A stretch of 64,000 nucleotides of DNA, taken from the NCBI RefSeq assembly GCF_963422225.1, contig NZ_OY728607.1, positions 1,351,001 to 1,415,000 on the forward strand, written 5' to 3'. This document shows, piece after piece, positions 18,874 to 27,742 of this stretch. Source of the stretch: Candidatus Trichorickettsia mobilis. GTDB taxonomy: Bacteria; Pseudomonadota; Alphaproteobacteria; Rickettsiales; Rickettsiaceae. A program made the translations under genes and the position numbers. The first letter of the stretch is position 1; the number at the start of each line of letters is the position of its first letter. The notes beneath the pieces were generated by a model. The model had not been told where the DNA came from. It searched no databases and saw nothing but the letters and a program-made list of their open reading frames with translations.

Positions 18874-19773
18874 TTAACTTCTAACTAATTTTTTATATGA
18901 TTTTGAGTTAGAAGGAACAGTTGTTGATTTTTTATTTTTGGTCTTGATGACACCTAAATGTTGATCAAGCAATGATACCATTTGTTTATCCCTAATAGTA
19001 GCACTTTTACCACCAGTAATTACTCCAACGATAGCCTTATTATTTCTTGAAGCTGTAGTGATTAAATTAAACCCTGCTGGTCTTGTGTAACCAGTCTTTA
19101 ATCCCTCAGACCACTGGTAATTTGCAGTAACATGGTTATGCCCTGAAATAACTTGCCCACGGAAACTAAAACTTGTTTTTGAGAATAAATGATAAAATCT
19201 TGGAAAGTCTCGTTTTACAGCGATTGCTAATTTAGCCAGATCTACCGCAGTAGTTTTTTGCGCTGGATCATGCCATCCTGAAGCATTAGTAAAATTGGTA
19301 TCATGCATACCAAGCTGTTTAGCGCGTCTGTTCATCACTCGTGCAAATTTTGCTTCTGAACCAGAGATATTTTCAGCAGCGACTGATGCTGCATCATTAG
19401 CTGATTTTACTATAAGAGCCATAATCACATCACGTACTGTAATATATTCTCCTGCCTTTAAGCCAAGTTTAGAAGGCTGCATCTGTTCAGCATGTTTAGA
19501 TACGTATAATTTCTGTGTTAAGGATAGTTTACCGGACTCTATAGACTCAAATATTAAATATAAAGTCATAACCTTTGCTAGTGAAGCTGGATTAACTTTA
19601 GCTTTTGCATTTTGAGCATGCAATATTTTACCAGTCTTCATATCAACAACTAAACTGGACTTGGTAGGGTCACTAGCAGCTACTGCCTTATGTGCAAATG
19701 AATTACCGTGAATGATCAGGCCGCAGATCAGGACTAGCATAATGCAGATAGTGGATGAGGTATTTCTAGACAT
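18874..19773 (-). CDS. D-alanyl-D-alanine carboxypeptidase (PBP5/DacF type)
   Basis: Penicillin-binding protein that trims the terminal D-Ala of peptidoglycan stems. It has 299 residues with a signal peptide (about 1-28). All three active-site motifs are present: S64-x-x-K67 in SLAKVMT, S124-A-N126, and KTGYT near residue 228. It is shorter than E. coli DacA because the C-terminal beta domain and amphipathic anchor are absent; it ends in a basic tail. Together with AmpG and Slt nearby, it points to active murein turnover. Confidence 0.92.
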   Translation of the reverse strand: MSRNTSSTICIMLVLICGLIIHGNSFAHKAVAASDPTKSSLVVDMKTGKILHAQNAKAKVNPASLAKVMTLYLIFESIESGKLSLTQKLYVSKHAEQMQPSKLGLKAGEYITVRDVIMALIVKSANDAASVAAENISGSEAKFARVMNRRAKQLGMHDTNFTNASGWHDPAQKTTAVDLAKLAIAVKRDFPRFYHLFSKTSFSFRGQVISGHNHVTANYQWSEGLKTGYTRPAGFNLITTASRNNKAIVGVITGGKSATIRDKQMVSLLDQHLGVIKTKNKKSTTVPSNSKSYKKLVRS

Positions 19774-19907
19774 ATATAACCTTAAAGCGAAGAACTAATT
19801 CTAGTAAAGCAGAATATGGGGTTAAATATAAATATTTAATGAAGAGCACAAAAATTTATATAATAATTTTGACTATAAAACAACAAAATTAGATTCAGCG
19901 AAGATCT

Positions 19908-21239
19908 CTAATTATTATATTTTCTCTGTAAATACACTAATAGCAAAATAGCCGGGATTGCTAAAATAATGGTAAAAATAAAGTAATAATCCCATCCTAA
20001 TTGGCGTACCAAAGTTCCACCATAGATAGTAACGGTATTGTTAAACAAACTAGCGGCGCTACTAAATAACGCATATTGCGTAGCAGAATATTTTTTATTA
20101 CATAATATGCTCAAATAAGCCACTAAGGCGCTTGAGCCCATCCCACCAGCAAAATTTTCTATTGAAATTGCAATAAATAACGCACTAAAATCAGTTCCTT
20201 GGTGGTTTAACCACACAAAAGCTAAATGCGTGATACTTTGTACAATACCAGAAATTATCAGCCCTTTAAAATAGCCAATTTTATATATTATTAATCCACC
20301 AGCATAAGTGCCCAGGATAGTCGCGATAAACCCATATACTTTAACCGCAATAGCAATCTGCTGTTTAGAGAATCCAAGCTCTAAATAGAAAGGCATACTC
20401 ACCACACCCAACATTGCATCTCCAAGTTTAAAGAAAATTACCGCTAATAAGATAGCAATAGCGCCTTCTCTGTTTAAGAAATCCATAAATGGTCTGGTAT
20501 ACTCGGTAAAAATCAAGAATTGCGGTGTCGTCATTTGGATCTTGCGGTGCTCACGTACATAAAGTACGCTGTGCTCCTCAGCTCCATGACTTCTAGCAAT
20601 TTCTGATTTTGACCTTCGTATATCTACCCCTTCATTTGCTTCATCAACAAAAAAAATAAATGTTGTAGAGAGCACAAAAATACCAGCGATCCATAACAGT
20701 GTCTCCGGCCAGCTATTAGTAATATGAGCTAAATATAGTGCACCACCACCGGTTACTAGCAAGCCTATCCTATAGCCAAACACAGCACAAGCAGCGCCGA
20801 CACCTTGCATTTTTTGTTCCAATTTTTCGATACGAAAAGCATCGAAACTAATATCAAATGTTGCTGACAAAGTACCAAGGCAGATAGTGAGAATATATAA
20901 TAATGGCAGATCAGCATTAGGTGATAATATACTCATACTATATAATATACCTGCAATTAACATAGAACAGCAGATCATCCAACTTGCTCGTCGACCAAAT
21001 TTACTCAAAAAAGGAATGCTGCAATAATCGATTATCGGTGACCATAGCGGTTTTAAAGAATATGGTAGTCGTGCTATCGCAAAAGTAGTGATAATTTCAA
21101 GAGTCACATCTGATTCTGTAAGCCAAGTGACTATTGTAGTACCGATAATGGCTAATGGCATACCACTAATGATGCCTAGAATAAATATTTCAAATAATCG
21201 ATACTCGCTGAGTATTTTAAATAAAGTTAGATTTTTCAT
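19908..21239 (-). CDS. ampG: AmpG-family muropeptide permease with in-frame repeat insertion
   Basis: Major-facilitator protein of 443 residues importing murein degradation products. It has about twelve hydrophobic segments, AmpG-like motifs (GIISGMPLAIIGTT near the start, LPYSLKPLWSPIIDY, ISFDAFRIE) and a C-terminal IILAIPAILLLVYLQRK. Residues about 205-248 do not fit the family and come from an RPE-like repeat (20495-20625) inserted in frame. They fall in the loop between the sixth and seventh membrane segments, where an insertion should be tolerated. The reading frame is uninterrupted. Confidence 0.9.
   Translation of the reverse strand: MKNLTLFKILSEYRLFEIFILGIISGMPLAIIGTTIVTWLTESDVTLEIITTFAIARLPYSLKPLWSPIIDYCSIPFLSKFGRRASWMICCSMLIAGILYSMSILSPNADLPLLYILTICLGTLSATFDISFDAFRIEKLEQKMQGVGAACAVFGYRIGLLVTGGGALYLAHITNSWPETLLWIAGIFVLSTTFIFFVDEANEGVDIRRSKSEIARSHGAEEHSVLYVREHRKIQMTTPQFLIFTEYTRPFMDFLNREGAIAILLAVIFFKLGDAMLGVVSMPFYLELGFSKQQIAIAVKVYGFIATILGTYAGGLIIYKIGYFKGLIISGIVQSITHLAFVWLNHQGTDFSALFIAISIENFAGGMGSSALVAYLSILCNKKYSATQYALFSSAASLFNNTVTIYGGTLVRQLGWDYYFIFTIILAIPAILLLVYLQRKYNN
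20495..20625 (+). repeat. RPE-like repeat inserted in frame within ampG
   Basis: About 131 bp starting tggtatactcggtaaaaat and ending ttgaccttcgtatat, homologous throughout to 31745-31875 and, in reverse, to 13053-13183. Its length is compatible with an open frame on the minus strand and it adds about 44 residues to AmpG. This behaviour is established for Rickettsia palindromic elements. Confidence 0.88.
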
Positions 21240-21293
21240 ATTTTGATAAAATAATGATGATATTTATGCTTTGTAGACTTTACTGAATATATC

Positions 21294-22130
21294 TTAGGGC
21301 CAACGCACTTCTGGTGGCATAGACATCAATATAGCTTCGATATTACCATCAGTCATTAAACCAAATTTAGTACCACGATCGTATAGCAAGTTGAATTCAA
21401 CATAACGACCACGGCGAATCAATTGGTAATCTCTTTGTTCTTTGCTCCAAGGTAACCACATTTTATGACGCACAATCTCTGGGTATATTGTTAAAAAAGC
21501 TTTGCCAATATCAACGGTAAAAGCAAAATCATTGTTAAAATCACCGCTATTTAAATAATCATAAAATATACCACCAACACCACGTGATTCCTGACGATGT
21601 TTTAAATAAAAATATTGATCACATTCCTCTTTAAATCGTGGATAATAAGTAGAATCATGTTGATTGCAGGCAGTTTTAAGAGCATCATGAAATTTTGTGG
21701 TTTCAAACTCATCGGGGTACATTGGAGTTAAATCGCTACCACCACCAAACCATGTTTTACTAGTCTCAAGATAACGCGTATTAAAATGTACCGCTGGTAC
21801 TAAAGGAGAGCACATATGCGCTACTATGGAAATACCAGTAGCAAAAAATTGTGGTGCTTCCAAAGCTCCTGGAATATGTTGGCTTAATTCTGGTGATAAC
21901 ACTCCATGTACAGTAGAAATATTAACTCCTACTTTCTCAAAAACATTACCATGCATAATTGAGATTTCACCACCGCCACCGCCAGGTCTGTTCCACAATT
22001 TTCGCTCAAAGGTAGAAGCTACGGTATTGTGTTCTTTGCTGTATTCAAGCTCAATAGCTTCAAACGCTGCAATAATATCATTGCGTAAATTACGAAACCA
22101 CAAAGATGTAGTTGATTGATTATTGTTCAT
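21294..22130 (-). CDS. hemF: Oxygen-dependent coproporphyrinogen III oxidase
   Basis: Heme biosynthesis enzyme that oxidatively decarboxylates coproporphyrinogen III. It has 278 residues with the family landmarks RPGGGGGEISIMHGNVFEK, WFGGGSDLTPMYP, RGVGGIFYDYLN, and the C-terminal RYVEFNLLYDRGTKFGL with MSMPP. It acts in the cytoplasm as a dimer. It is separated from ampG by 54 bp on the same strand. Confidence 0.97.
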   Translation of the reverse strand: MNNNQSTTSLWFRNLRNDIIAAFEAIELEYSKEHNTVASTFERKLWNRPGGGGGEISIMHGNVFEKVGVNISTVHGVLSPELSQHIPGALEAPQFFATGISIVAHMCSPLVPAVHFNTRYLETSKTWFGGGSDLTPMYPDEFETTKFHDALKTACNQHDSTYYPRFKEECDQYFYLKHRQESRGVGGIFYDYLNSGDFNNDFAFTVDIGKAFLTIYPEIVRHKMWLPWSKEQRDYQLIRRGRYVEFNLLYDRGTKFGLMTDGNIEAILMSMPPEVRWP

Positions 22131-22147
22131 GATTTCTACTTATGTTG

Positions 22148-22276
22148 TATACTGCTCAATACCTGCGAATTGGATTCTAAAATTTCGGAAGCTCCGCTCC
22201 TCACCTCAACTAGTGATCTACGTACCAAAGCTCGCTCCTCATTTTAGAATCCAATTCGCAGGTATTGAGCAGTATA
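22148..22276. repeat. Palindromic element with perfect 36-bp arms
   Basis: Arms 22148-22183 and 22241-22276 are exact reverse complements. The 57-nt centre itself carries a weaker inverted pattern (gctccgctcctcac and gctcgctcctc). It sits just upstream of hemF, between two minus-strand genes, and encodes nothing obvious. Confidence 0.88.
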
Positions 22277-22291
22277 TATGACTTACTAACT

Positions 22292-22389
22292 CGTCATTGC
22301 GAGACCACGTTAGTGGTCGAAGCAATCCAGATAATATTTTAGGATCTTCCTGGATCGCCACACTACGCTTTGCTCCGTTCACGATGACG
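22292..22389. repeat. cattgcgag/gcaatccag-type repeat
   Basis: A short inverted repeat starting cgtcattgcgag, with aagcaatccag and cctggatcgcc in the middle and ending cacgatgacg. Related copies lie inside 4293-4647, 19-331, 15923-16138 and 32491-32698, always between genes. Confidence 0.7.
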
Positions 22390-22419
22390 TATGTGTCGTT
22401 GCTTAACATCCATTACTGA

Positions 22420-23361
22420 TTATCGAATAGAATCTATAAATTTATCGAATTCCGCTACTGTACTTATATTAATAGTGCGTAGTTTATGATTGGTTCTTTT
22501 GATCATCCCAGTTAATATTTTGCCACTTCCTATTTCAACAATTTCCTCAATCTCGGCTTGCACTAATTGATCAATTGTTTCACGCCATCTGACTCGTCCA
22601 CATATTTGGGTGATTAAATTTTGTTTTATTACCACCGGATTGCTAGTTGGAGTGGCTGCTACATTAGTAATTATCGGCACTATCGGTTTATCAACAGTTA
22701 CTTCCGACAATGCTTGTGCCATTTCTTGCGTCGCTGGTTGCATCAAATCGCAATGAAATGGGGCGCTAACTTTTAATTTTATTGCCTTGTAACCAAGATC
22801 TTTCAAGATTGCGATTACTCTCTCAACATTAGCATTATGGCCACTTATTACTATTTGCCCCAAAATATTATCATTAGCAATTTGACAAACCTCAGCTCCA
22901 GCATAATCATTAATAATTTGCTCAAGAGTGGTAATATCGATACCAATACAAGCTGCCATTGCACCTATCCCAACAGCGCAAGCACTCTGCATGGCCTCAC
23001 CACGCCGGCGCAATAATTTAGCGGTATCAATCAAGCTAATACTTTCAGCGGCACAAAGAGCGCTATACTCGCCAAGAGAATGGCCAGCAACATATTGGCA
23101 TAAACTAGCAATATTAGTGCGAGTTTGATCCTTTAGCGTATTAATTATTGCCATTGATACCGCCATCAGAGCTGGTTGAGTATTTTGAGTTAAAGTTAAT
23201 TCTTCGTCTGAACCATTAAAAATGACATTACTTAATTTGTAATTTAAGCTATCATCAATGGACTGAAAGGTAGTTCTTGCTGCTTGAAACTTATCGTAAA
23301 AATCTTTGCCCATGCCGATCACTTGAGAACCTTGACCAGGAAAAATAAATGCTCTATTCAT
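22420..23361 (-). CDS. fabD: Malonyl-CoA-acyl carrier protein transacylase
   Basis: Loads malonyl groups onto ACP for fatty acid synthesis. With the ATG at 23361 it has 313 residues starting FIFPGQGSQ, as is standard. The nucleophile is S95 in GHSLGEYS; the active-site His is in the APFHCDLM motif near residue 203, with VEIGSGKILTGM at the C-terminal end. It is divergent from slt with about 31 bp between start codons, so the promoters overlap. Confidence 0.96.
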   Translation of the reverse strand: MNRAFIFPGQGSQVIGMGKDFYDKFQAARTTFQSIDDSLNYKLSNVIFNGSDEELTLTQNTQPALMAVSMAIINTLKDQTRTNIASLCQYVAGHSLGEYSALCAAESISLIDTAKLLRRRGEAMQSACAVGIGAMAACIGIDITTLEQIINDYAGAEVCQIANDNILGQIVISGHNANVERVIAILKDLGYKAIKLKVSAPFHCDLMQPATQEMAQALSEVTVDKPIVPIITNVAATPTSNPVVIKQNLITQICGRVRWRETIDQLVQAEIEEIVEIGSGKILTGMIKRTNHKLRTINISTVAEFDKFIDSIR

Positions 23362-23392
23362 AAGCCTACAATACATAAATGCAACAGTGATT

Positions 23393-25342
23393 ATGCGATT
23401 TAAATTAGGATTGTCAATTATTTTAATAATTTTGCAATTATTAAGAACCCAAGCTTTAGCAGTTGAGAATTCTGCTATGGTTTTTGCATACCTTAATGAT
23501 GGAAAATGGTTGGATGCGGAGAAGCTTGTACGTCAAGCTGATGATCAAGCATTGCTTAAAGTGGTGTTGTCACAAAAATTCCTGGATTCGAAATATAAAG
23601 CTAACAATTTTGAGGAAGTGATAAAATTTATCAAACAAAATCCACAATGGCCACAAATTGTGAAATTAGCAGAAAGGGCAGAGAGCTATTTAAATGACGA
23701 TACTGATCAAAAAACTATAGTTGATTGGTTTGGGCATAATAAACCAAAGACTGGGAATGGCTATAAATTTTATGCTAAGGCCAGTGCAAAACTACTAAAT
23801 GATCAAGCCAAATTATTACTGATCATTAGAGATGGGTGGGTCTATGGTGATTTCACTCGCAATGAAGAGATAGAATATCTAACAAATTTTGCCAAATTTT
23901 TACGTGAAGAGGATCATGTGCGTCGAATAGACGAACAGCTGTGGCGATCTGATGTCACTGAGGCTAAAAGAATAATGTCAATGGTTAATGAAGGATACCG
24001 ACAATCATTTGCTGCACAGATAGCTCTAATCAATAACGCTCATAGTGGTGAGCAATTATTTAAAAAGATTCCAACTAAATATTATACCTCCGGTTTGTTA
24101 TACCGTTATCTGGAATCAAAGAAAAAGCAGCAAGCTGATAGTTATATTATTTCATTATTCAAGCATATCCCTGAGGATTTCCATCACAGTGTACAATGGT
24201 CTAAGCTACAACGATATTATGCTCGAGAATTTCTTGAACAGAAAGATTTTGCTAACGCTTATAAAATAGTAAAACAACATTTTGCAATTGTTGATGAGGA
24301 TATCAGAGAAACAGAGTGGTTAGCTGGCTGGATTGCACTCCGTTTCACTCATAAGCCAGAGTTAGCACTAACTCACTTTAATAAGTTTAATAAAGTAGCA
24401 AAAACTCCAATCAGTAGATCAAGAGCGACTTATTGGTTGGCAAGAACTCATGAAGCCAAGGGTGATCATGAAAAAGCAACACAGCTTTATCGGAGTTCTG
24501 CCAAATATCCATATACTTTTTATGGGCAACTAGCCGCAATTGAATTGAAAGAACATAGAATAGTGCTACCGTCTACTCCAAAAATAGAATCTCATCATCA
24601 ACATAGTATCAAGAATAATGATATTATTAGAGCTGCAAGGTTATTAATCAAATATGGTAAACCAGAATTGGCGCATATTTATGTCAAGGCTGCAGTAGCG
24701 CAAGTATCTCACCCAGCAGAAGCTTTGCTAGTAGCAGCAGATATTATCAAAGTAGATAGTAACCCTTATTATATGGTGGAATTTGCCAAGATTGCTGTGC
24801 ATAACCACATATTTATCAAGAACTATGCCTTTCCCACTCCTTATAAATTGAATAATACGCCGATAGAAGCAGCACTAAGTTATGCAATTATTCGGCAAGA
24901 ATCTGTTTTTAACCAATATGCAGTGAGTACAGCTAAGGCCATGGGGCTAATGCAACTGGTGAAAGCTACAGCTTGTCAAACAGCTAAGTCCATTGGTGTT
25001 CAATGTAATGTAGCAAAACTTACTCAAGATCCTAATTACAATATCAAGCTCGGTACGAATCATCTCAATGATTTATTGGTGCAGCATAAAGGGTCGTATA
25101 TTTTGGCGATTGCCTCTTATAACGCAGGTAGTCATCGTACTAAAAGATGGATTGACCTATTTGGCGACCCAAGAACAATGAAGAACGTTAAACAAATAGT
25201 AGATTGGCTTGAACTGATACCTTATGGTGAGACTAGAAACTATGTTCAGAGAGTGCTAGAAAATGTTCAGGTTTATCGATCAATATTAAATAAGAACAAT
25301 AAATTGCACCTAAGGCGAGATTTAGTATTGTTAGCAAAATGA
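23393..25342 (+). CDS. slt: Soluble lytic murein transglycosylase
   Basis: Periplasmic enzyme that cleaves glycan strands to 1,6-anhydro products, the substrates of AmpG. I use the ATG at 23393 (649 residues), which leads straight into a signal peptide ending near TQALA. A long helical superhelix (residues about 30-470) precedes the catalytic domain. The catalytic Glu is E503 in IIRQES; GLMQLVKAT, KLGTNHLNDLL and ASYNAG follow, as in Slt70. The 287-bp gap after it holds no recognisable gene. Confidence 0.95.
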   Translation: MRFKLGLSIILIILQLLRTQALAVENSAMVFAYLNDGKWLDAEKLVRQADDQALLKVVLSQKFLDSKYKANNFEEVIKFIKQNPQWPQIVKLAERAESYLNDDTDQKTIVDWFGHNKPKTGNGYKFYAKASAKLLNDQAKLLLIIRDGWVYGDFTRNEEIEYLTNFAKFLREEDHVRRIDEQLWRSDVTEAKRIMSMVNEGYRQSFAAQIALINNAHSGEQLFKKIPTKYYTSGLLYRYLESKKKQQADSYIISLFKHIPEDFHHSVQWSKLQRYYAREFLEQKDFANAYKIVKQHFAIVDEDIRETEWLAGWIALRFTHKPELALTHFNKFNKVAKTPISRSRATYWLARTHEAKGDHEKATQLYRSSAKYPYTFYGQLAAIELKEHRIVLPSTPKIESHHQHSIKNNDIIRAARLLIKYGKPELAHIYVKAAVAQVSHPAEALLVAADIIKVDSNPYYMVEFAKIAVHNHIFIKNYAFPTPYKLNNTPIEAALSYAIIRQESVFNQYAVSTAKAMGLMQLVKATACQTAKSIGVQCNVAKLTQDPNYNIKLGTNHLNDLLVQHKGSYILAIASYNAGSHRTKRWIDLFGDPRTMKNVKQIVDWLELIPYGETRNYVQRVLENVQVYRSILNKNNKLHLRRDLVLLAK

Positions 25343-25629
25343 GCGTGAGTGCTCTCTGTAAGTTTTTAAGTTTGAACGTTAGTATATCACATTAAAGTGT
25401 GTCATCACGAGCTGATCCAGAAATCAGCCCGAGTAAGGAGGAGGAGCGTACTTGATAAAGACTGGCTTACTTCTATTCTTAACAAAATTTATGACGATTT
25501 TTTCTAAATACCGTAAACACTCACAATTTTCTGCTTTAAAATAATTTACATTTATATTTAAATTTCATGTTGTATTAATTCATCCTCTCAATTATAACTT
25601 TAAATAGATAATCAATCTAGAGTTAAATT

Positions 25630-26258
25630 ATGAATTTTAATATAGATATAGATATAGTAATCTTTTTTGCCTTCTTAGCTGTAAACCTTATAGCAGGATT
25701 ATGGCATGGTAGAGGAGTAAAAACCATAGAAGATTACTCTCTTGGTGGTAGAAATTTTTCTACTGGCACTATTTCTGCTACCTTGACTGCAACATGGATT
25801 GGCGGTGGTTTTTTTTCTTTCTTAATTTCTAAAACTTATAGCAATGGAATTTATTCTATAATTCCAATATTGATAGATTATTCAGTAACGTTTTTTATTA
25901 TTGGCTTTTTCTTATCTGCACGAATGGGAGAGTTTTTAGGTAGTGTTTCGGTAGCAGAGGCAATGGGATCTTTATATGGCAAGACTGTCAGGGTAATAAC
26001 TGCAGTAGCCGGGATATTGGCAATTAGCGGTTTAATTGGAATACAGTTTAAAATTTCTTCATCATTATTCAGTCATTTTCTAAATATATCAACTAATTGG
26101 GCAATGTTTGCTAGTAGTATGGTGGTAGTAATATATTCGGCTTTTGGTGGCGTTAGATCAATAACCTTTACTGATATTCTGCAATTTTTTACTTTTGGCA
26201 CAGTAATTCCAATAATTGGGCTGATAATTTGGCAAGATGTTGCCAGTATGGACGATAT
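25630..26258 (+). pseudogene. Sodium:solute symporter-histidine kinase hybrid, 5' part (split by IS)
   Basis: N-terminal 209 codons of a PutP/CbrA-like sodium symporter fused to a histidine kinase. It carries SSF landmarks (EDYSLGGRNFSTGTISATLT, WIGGGFF, VAEAMGSLYGK, GGVRSITFTDILQFF) and several membrane segments. The frame stops at a TAG about 5 bp into an IS91-type element. The rest of the gene resumes at 27743. An intact paralogue lies at 52066-54846 and shows what is missing: nothing but the continuity. Confidence 0.9.
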
Positions 26259-27742
26259 TTTATAGTATAGGAATTTCAAAAATTTTACCAAAAATATTTT
26301 TTTGAAAATTTTAAAATTTTCTTTAAAAATTTGGTTGTTAAATTGTGATATTAGAAATTATTGACACTTGTATAAAAATCTTCTCTTAAAATCTATCTCA
26401 AAATAGGCCAATTTTTTAAAATTATATTAACGTGGCGTGAAGCAACGGTTCACCATATGAATATCACCGAGGCGTTCACAATAATTCATTGATCTTCACT
26501 AATAACAAGGGTGGAGATAAACCGTAATAAACCTGTCTCAGGCTCATAAATTGATTACAGTTTGGACAAGATAACGGATCTTTTTTAAAGTTTAACCAAA
26601 TCATTAATCTCCAGTTCAATGACTTGATTTTCTTAGGTATAATTTGGTTTATCGCCTTATATACAATAGGTAGTTGTATTCCTCTAGTTCTGTTAGATAA
26701 AAAGCCGTAGTACCTTATTATTCGAAAATAACGATCGGGTATGTGCATAATCAGGCTAGATATAAACTGCAGTACAGGCATTGTGACGTGATCAATCGTG
26801 TTATTGTAGTGGTCAAGAAATCTAAACGTTACTTGCAGTCCATCATATTCCTCTATTCTTGCCTCAGAAATAGGAGGTCGTTTTATATATCGCCCTAAAT
26901 AGTTTATGTTGCGTTTATGATCGTCTGATGGTTTTTGCAAATAAACATACCAACTGATTTCATATAGGCCGATCATCCAGTTGTTAAAATCGCCATCATT
27001 TTGATATTTCGACGGTAATTTCAAATTACTTGAGGCGTATTCTGAGCGAAATAACTCAAGAATTCTATGTCTCCACATTTTTTTAATAGGCTCGGCAGGG
27101 AAAAATAATTTACGCCAATTACCCTTGCTATCTATACCGCCGCAAGTAACCGATAAATGGATATGAACATTACGTTTTAAATCTCTACCGAAGGTGTGCA
27201 GGGCAGTAAATATAGCGACTACAATCTTTTTCTTTGTTGCTATTTCCTTAATAATTCCGGCGGCAACAGCAGAAATTAATCCAAACAGATTGCGATTAAG
27301 CCAAAATATTGGCCATAATGAGTCGGGCATTGTAAATGTAATGTGCTGCCAACGTGTCTTTGGTAGAACATTGGTAGCTTTACTTATCCATTGATCTGTT
27401 TGCTTCTTACCGCAACGAGAACAAAATCTACCTTTACAACTAAATACTACTGATTTACCGTGATCACATGTAGGGCAGCTATAACTCTTAAATCCTAAAT
27501 ATTTCGTTCCGCACAATATAACTTTAGTAACGTTAAAGATAATACCATACCTCAGCTCGCTATATTTTTCAGTGAAATCGACGCCAATTACCCCGATCAA
27601 GAAAAATATGTTTTATAGAGATTCCTTTACCGATTATTTCCATCTTTTACTCTGATTATTTGTAATGACTTGCATATTACCTTTGATAACAGAAGTTGGC
27701 AAGAGATGTAAAAAGCTAAGCTGCCACCGATAGGTGGCTTAT
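26259..27742. mobile_element. IS91-type insertion element
   Basis: About 1484 bp inserted within the symporter-kinase gene. The right boundary is a perfect hairpin (gccacc-gata-ggtggc, 27723-27738) followed by ttat and then CTTG in the host gene. A terminal hairpin abutting CTTG or GTTC is typical of IS91 relatives. No terminal inverted repeat and no target duplication are seen, also as expected. Joining 26258 to 27743 gives an open frame (Asp-Asp-Ile-Leu-Met-Val-Leu). The exact left boundary is ambiguous by 2 bp. Confidence 0.8.
26476..27600 (-). CDS. IS91-type Y2 transposase, N-terminus frameshifted
   Basis: Rolling-circle transposase of 374 codons. Cysteine pairs of the N-terminal zinc domain (SCPTCDHG, CKGRFCSRCG) are present, then the HUH-type pair in HIHLSVTCGG and the tyrosine region NYLGRYIKRPPISEARI. 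The ORF opens with a TTG inside the domain. Upstream, a different frame beginning with ATG at 27643 encodes a segment ending DRGNWRRF, which fits the missing N-terminus, so a single-base frameshift near 27575 separates the two. The element may no longer move by itself. Confidence 0.8.
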   Translation of the reverse strand: MIGVIGVDFTEKYSELRYGIIFNVTKVILCGTKYLGFKSYSCPTCDHGKSVVFSCKGRFCSRCGKKQTDQWISKATNVLPKTRWQHITFTMPDSLWPIFWLNRNLFGLISAVAAGIIKEIATKKKIVVAIFTALHTFGRDLKRNVHIHLSVTCGGIDSKGNWRKLFFPAEPIKKMWRHRILELFRSEYASSNLKLPSKYQNDGDFNNWMIGLYEISWYVYLQKPSDDHKRNINYLGRYIKRPPISEARIEEYDGLQVTFRFLDHYNNTIDHVTMPVLQFISSLIMHIPDRYFRIIRYYGFLSNRTRGIQLPIVYKAINQIIPKKIKSLNWRLMIWLNFKKDPLSCPNCNQFMSLRQVYYGLSPPLLLVKINELL

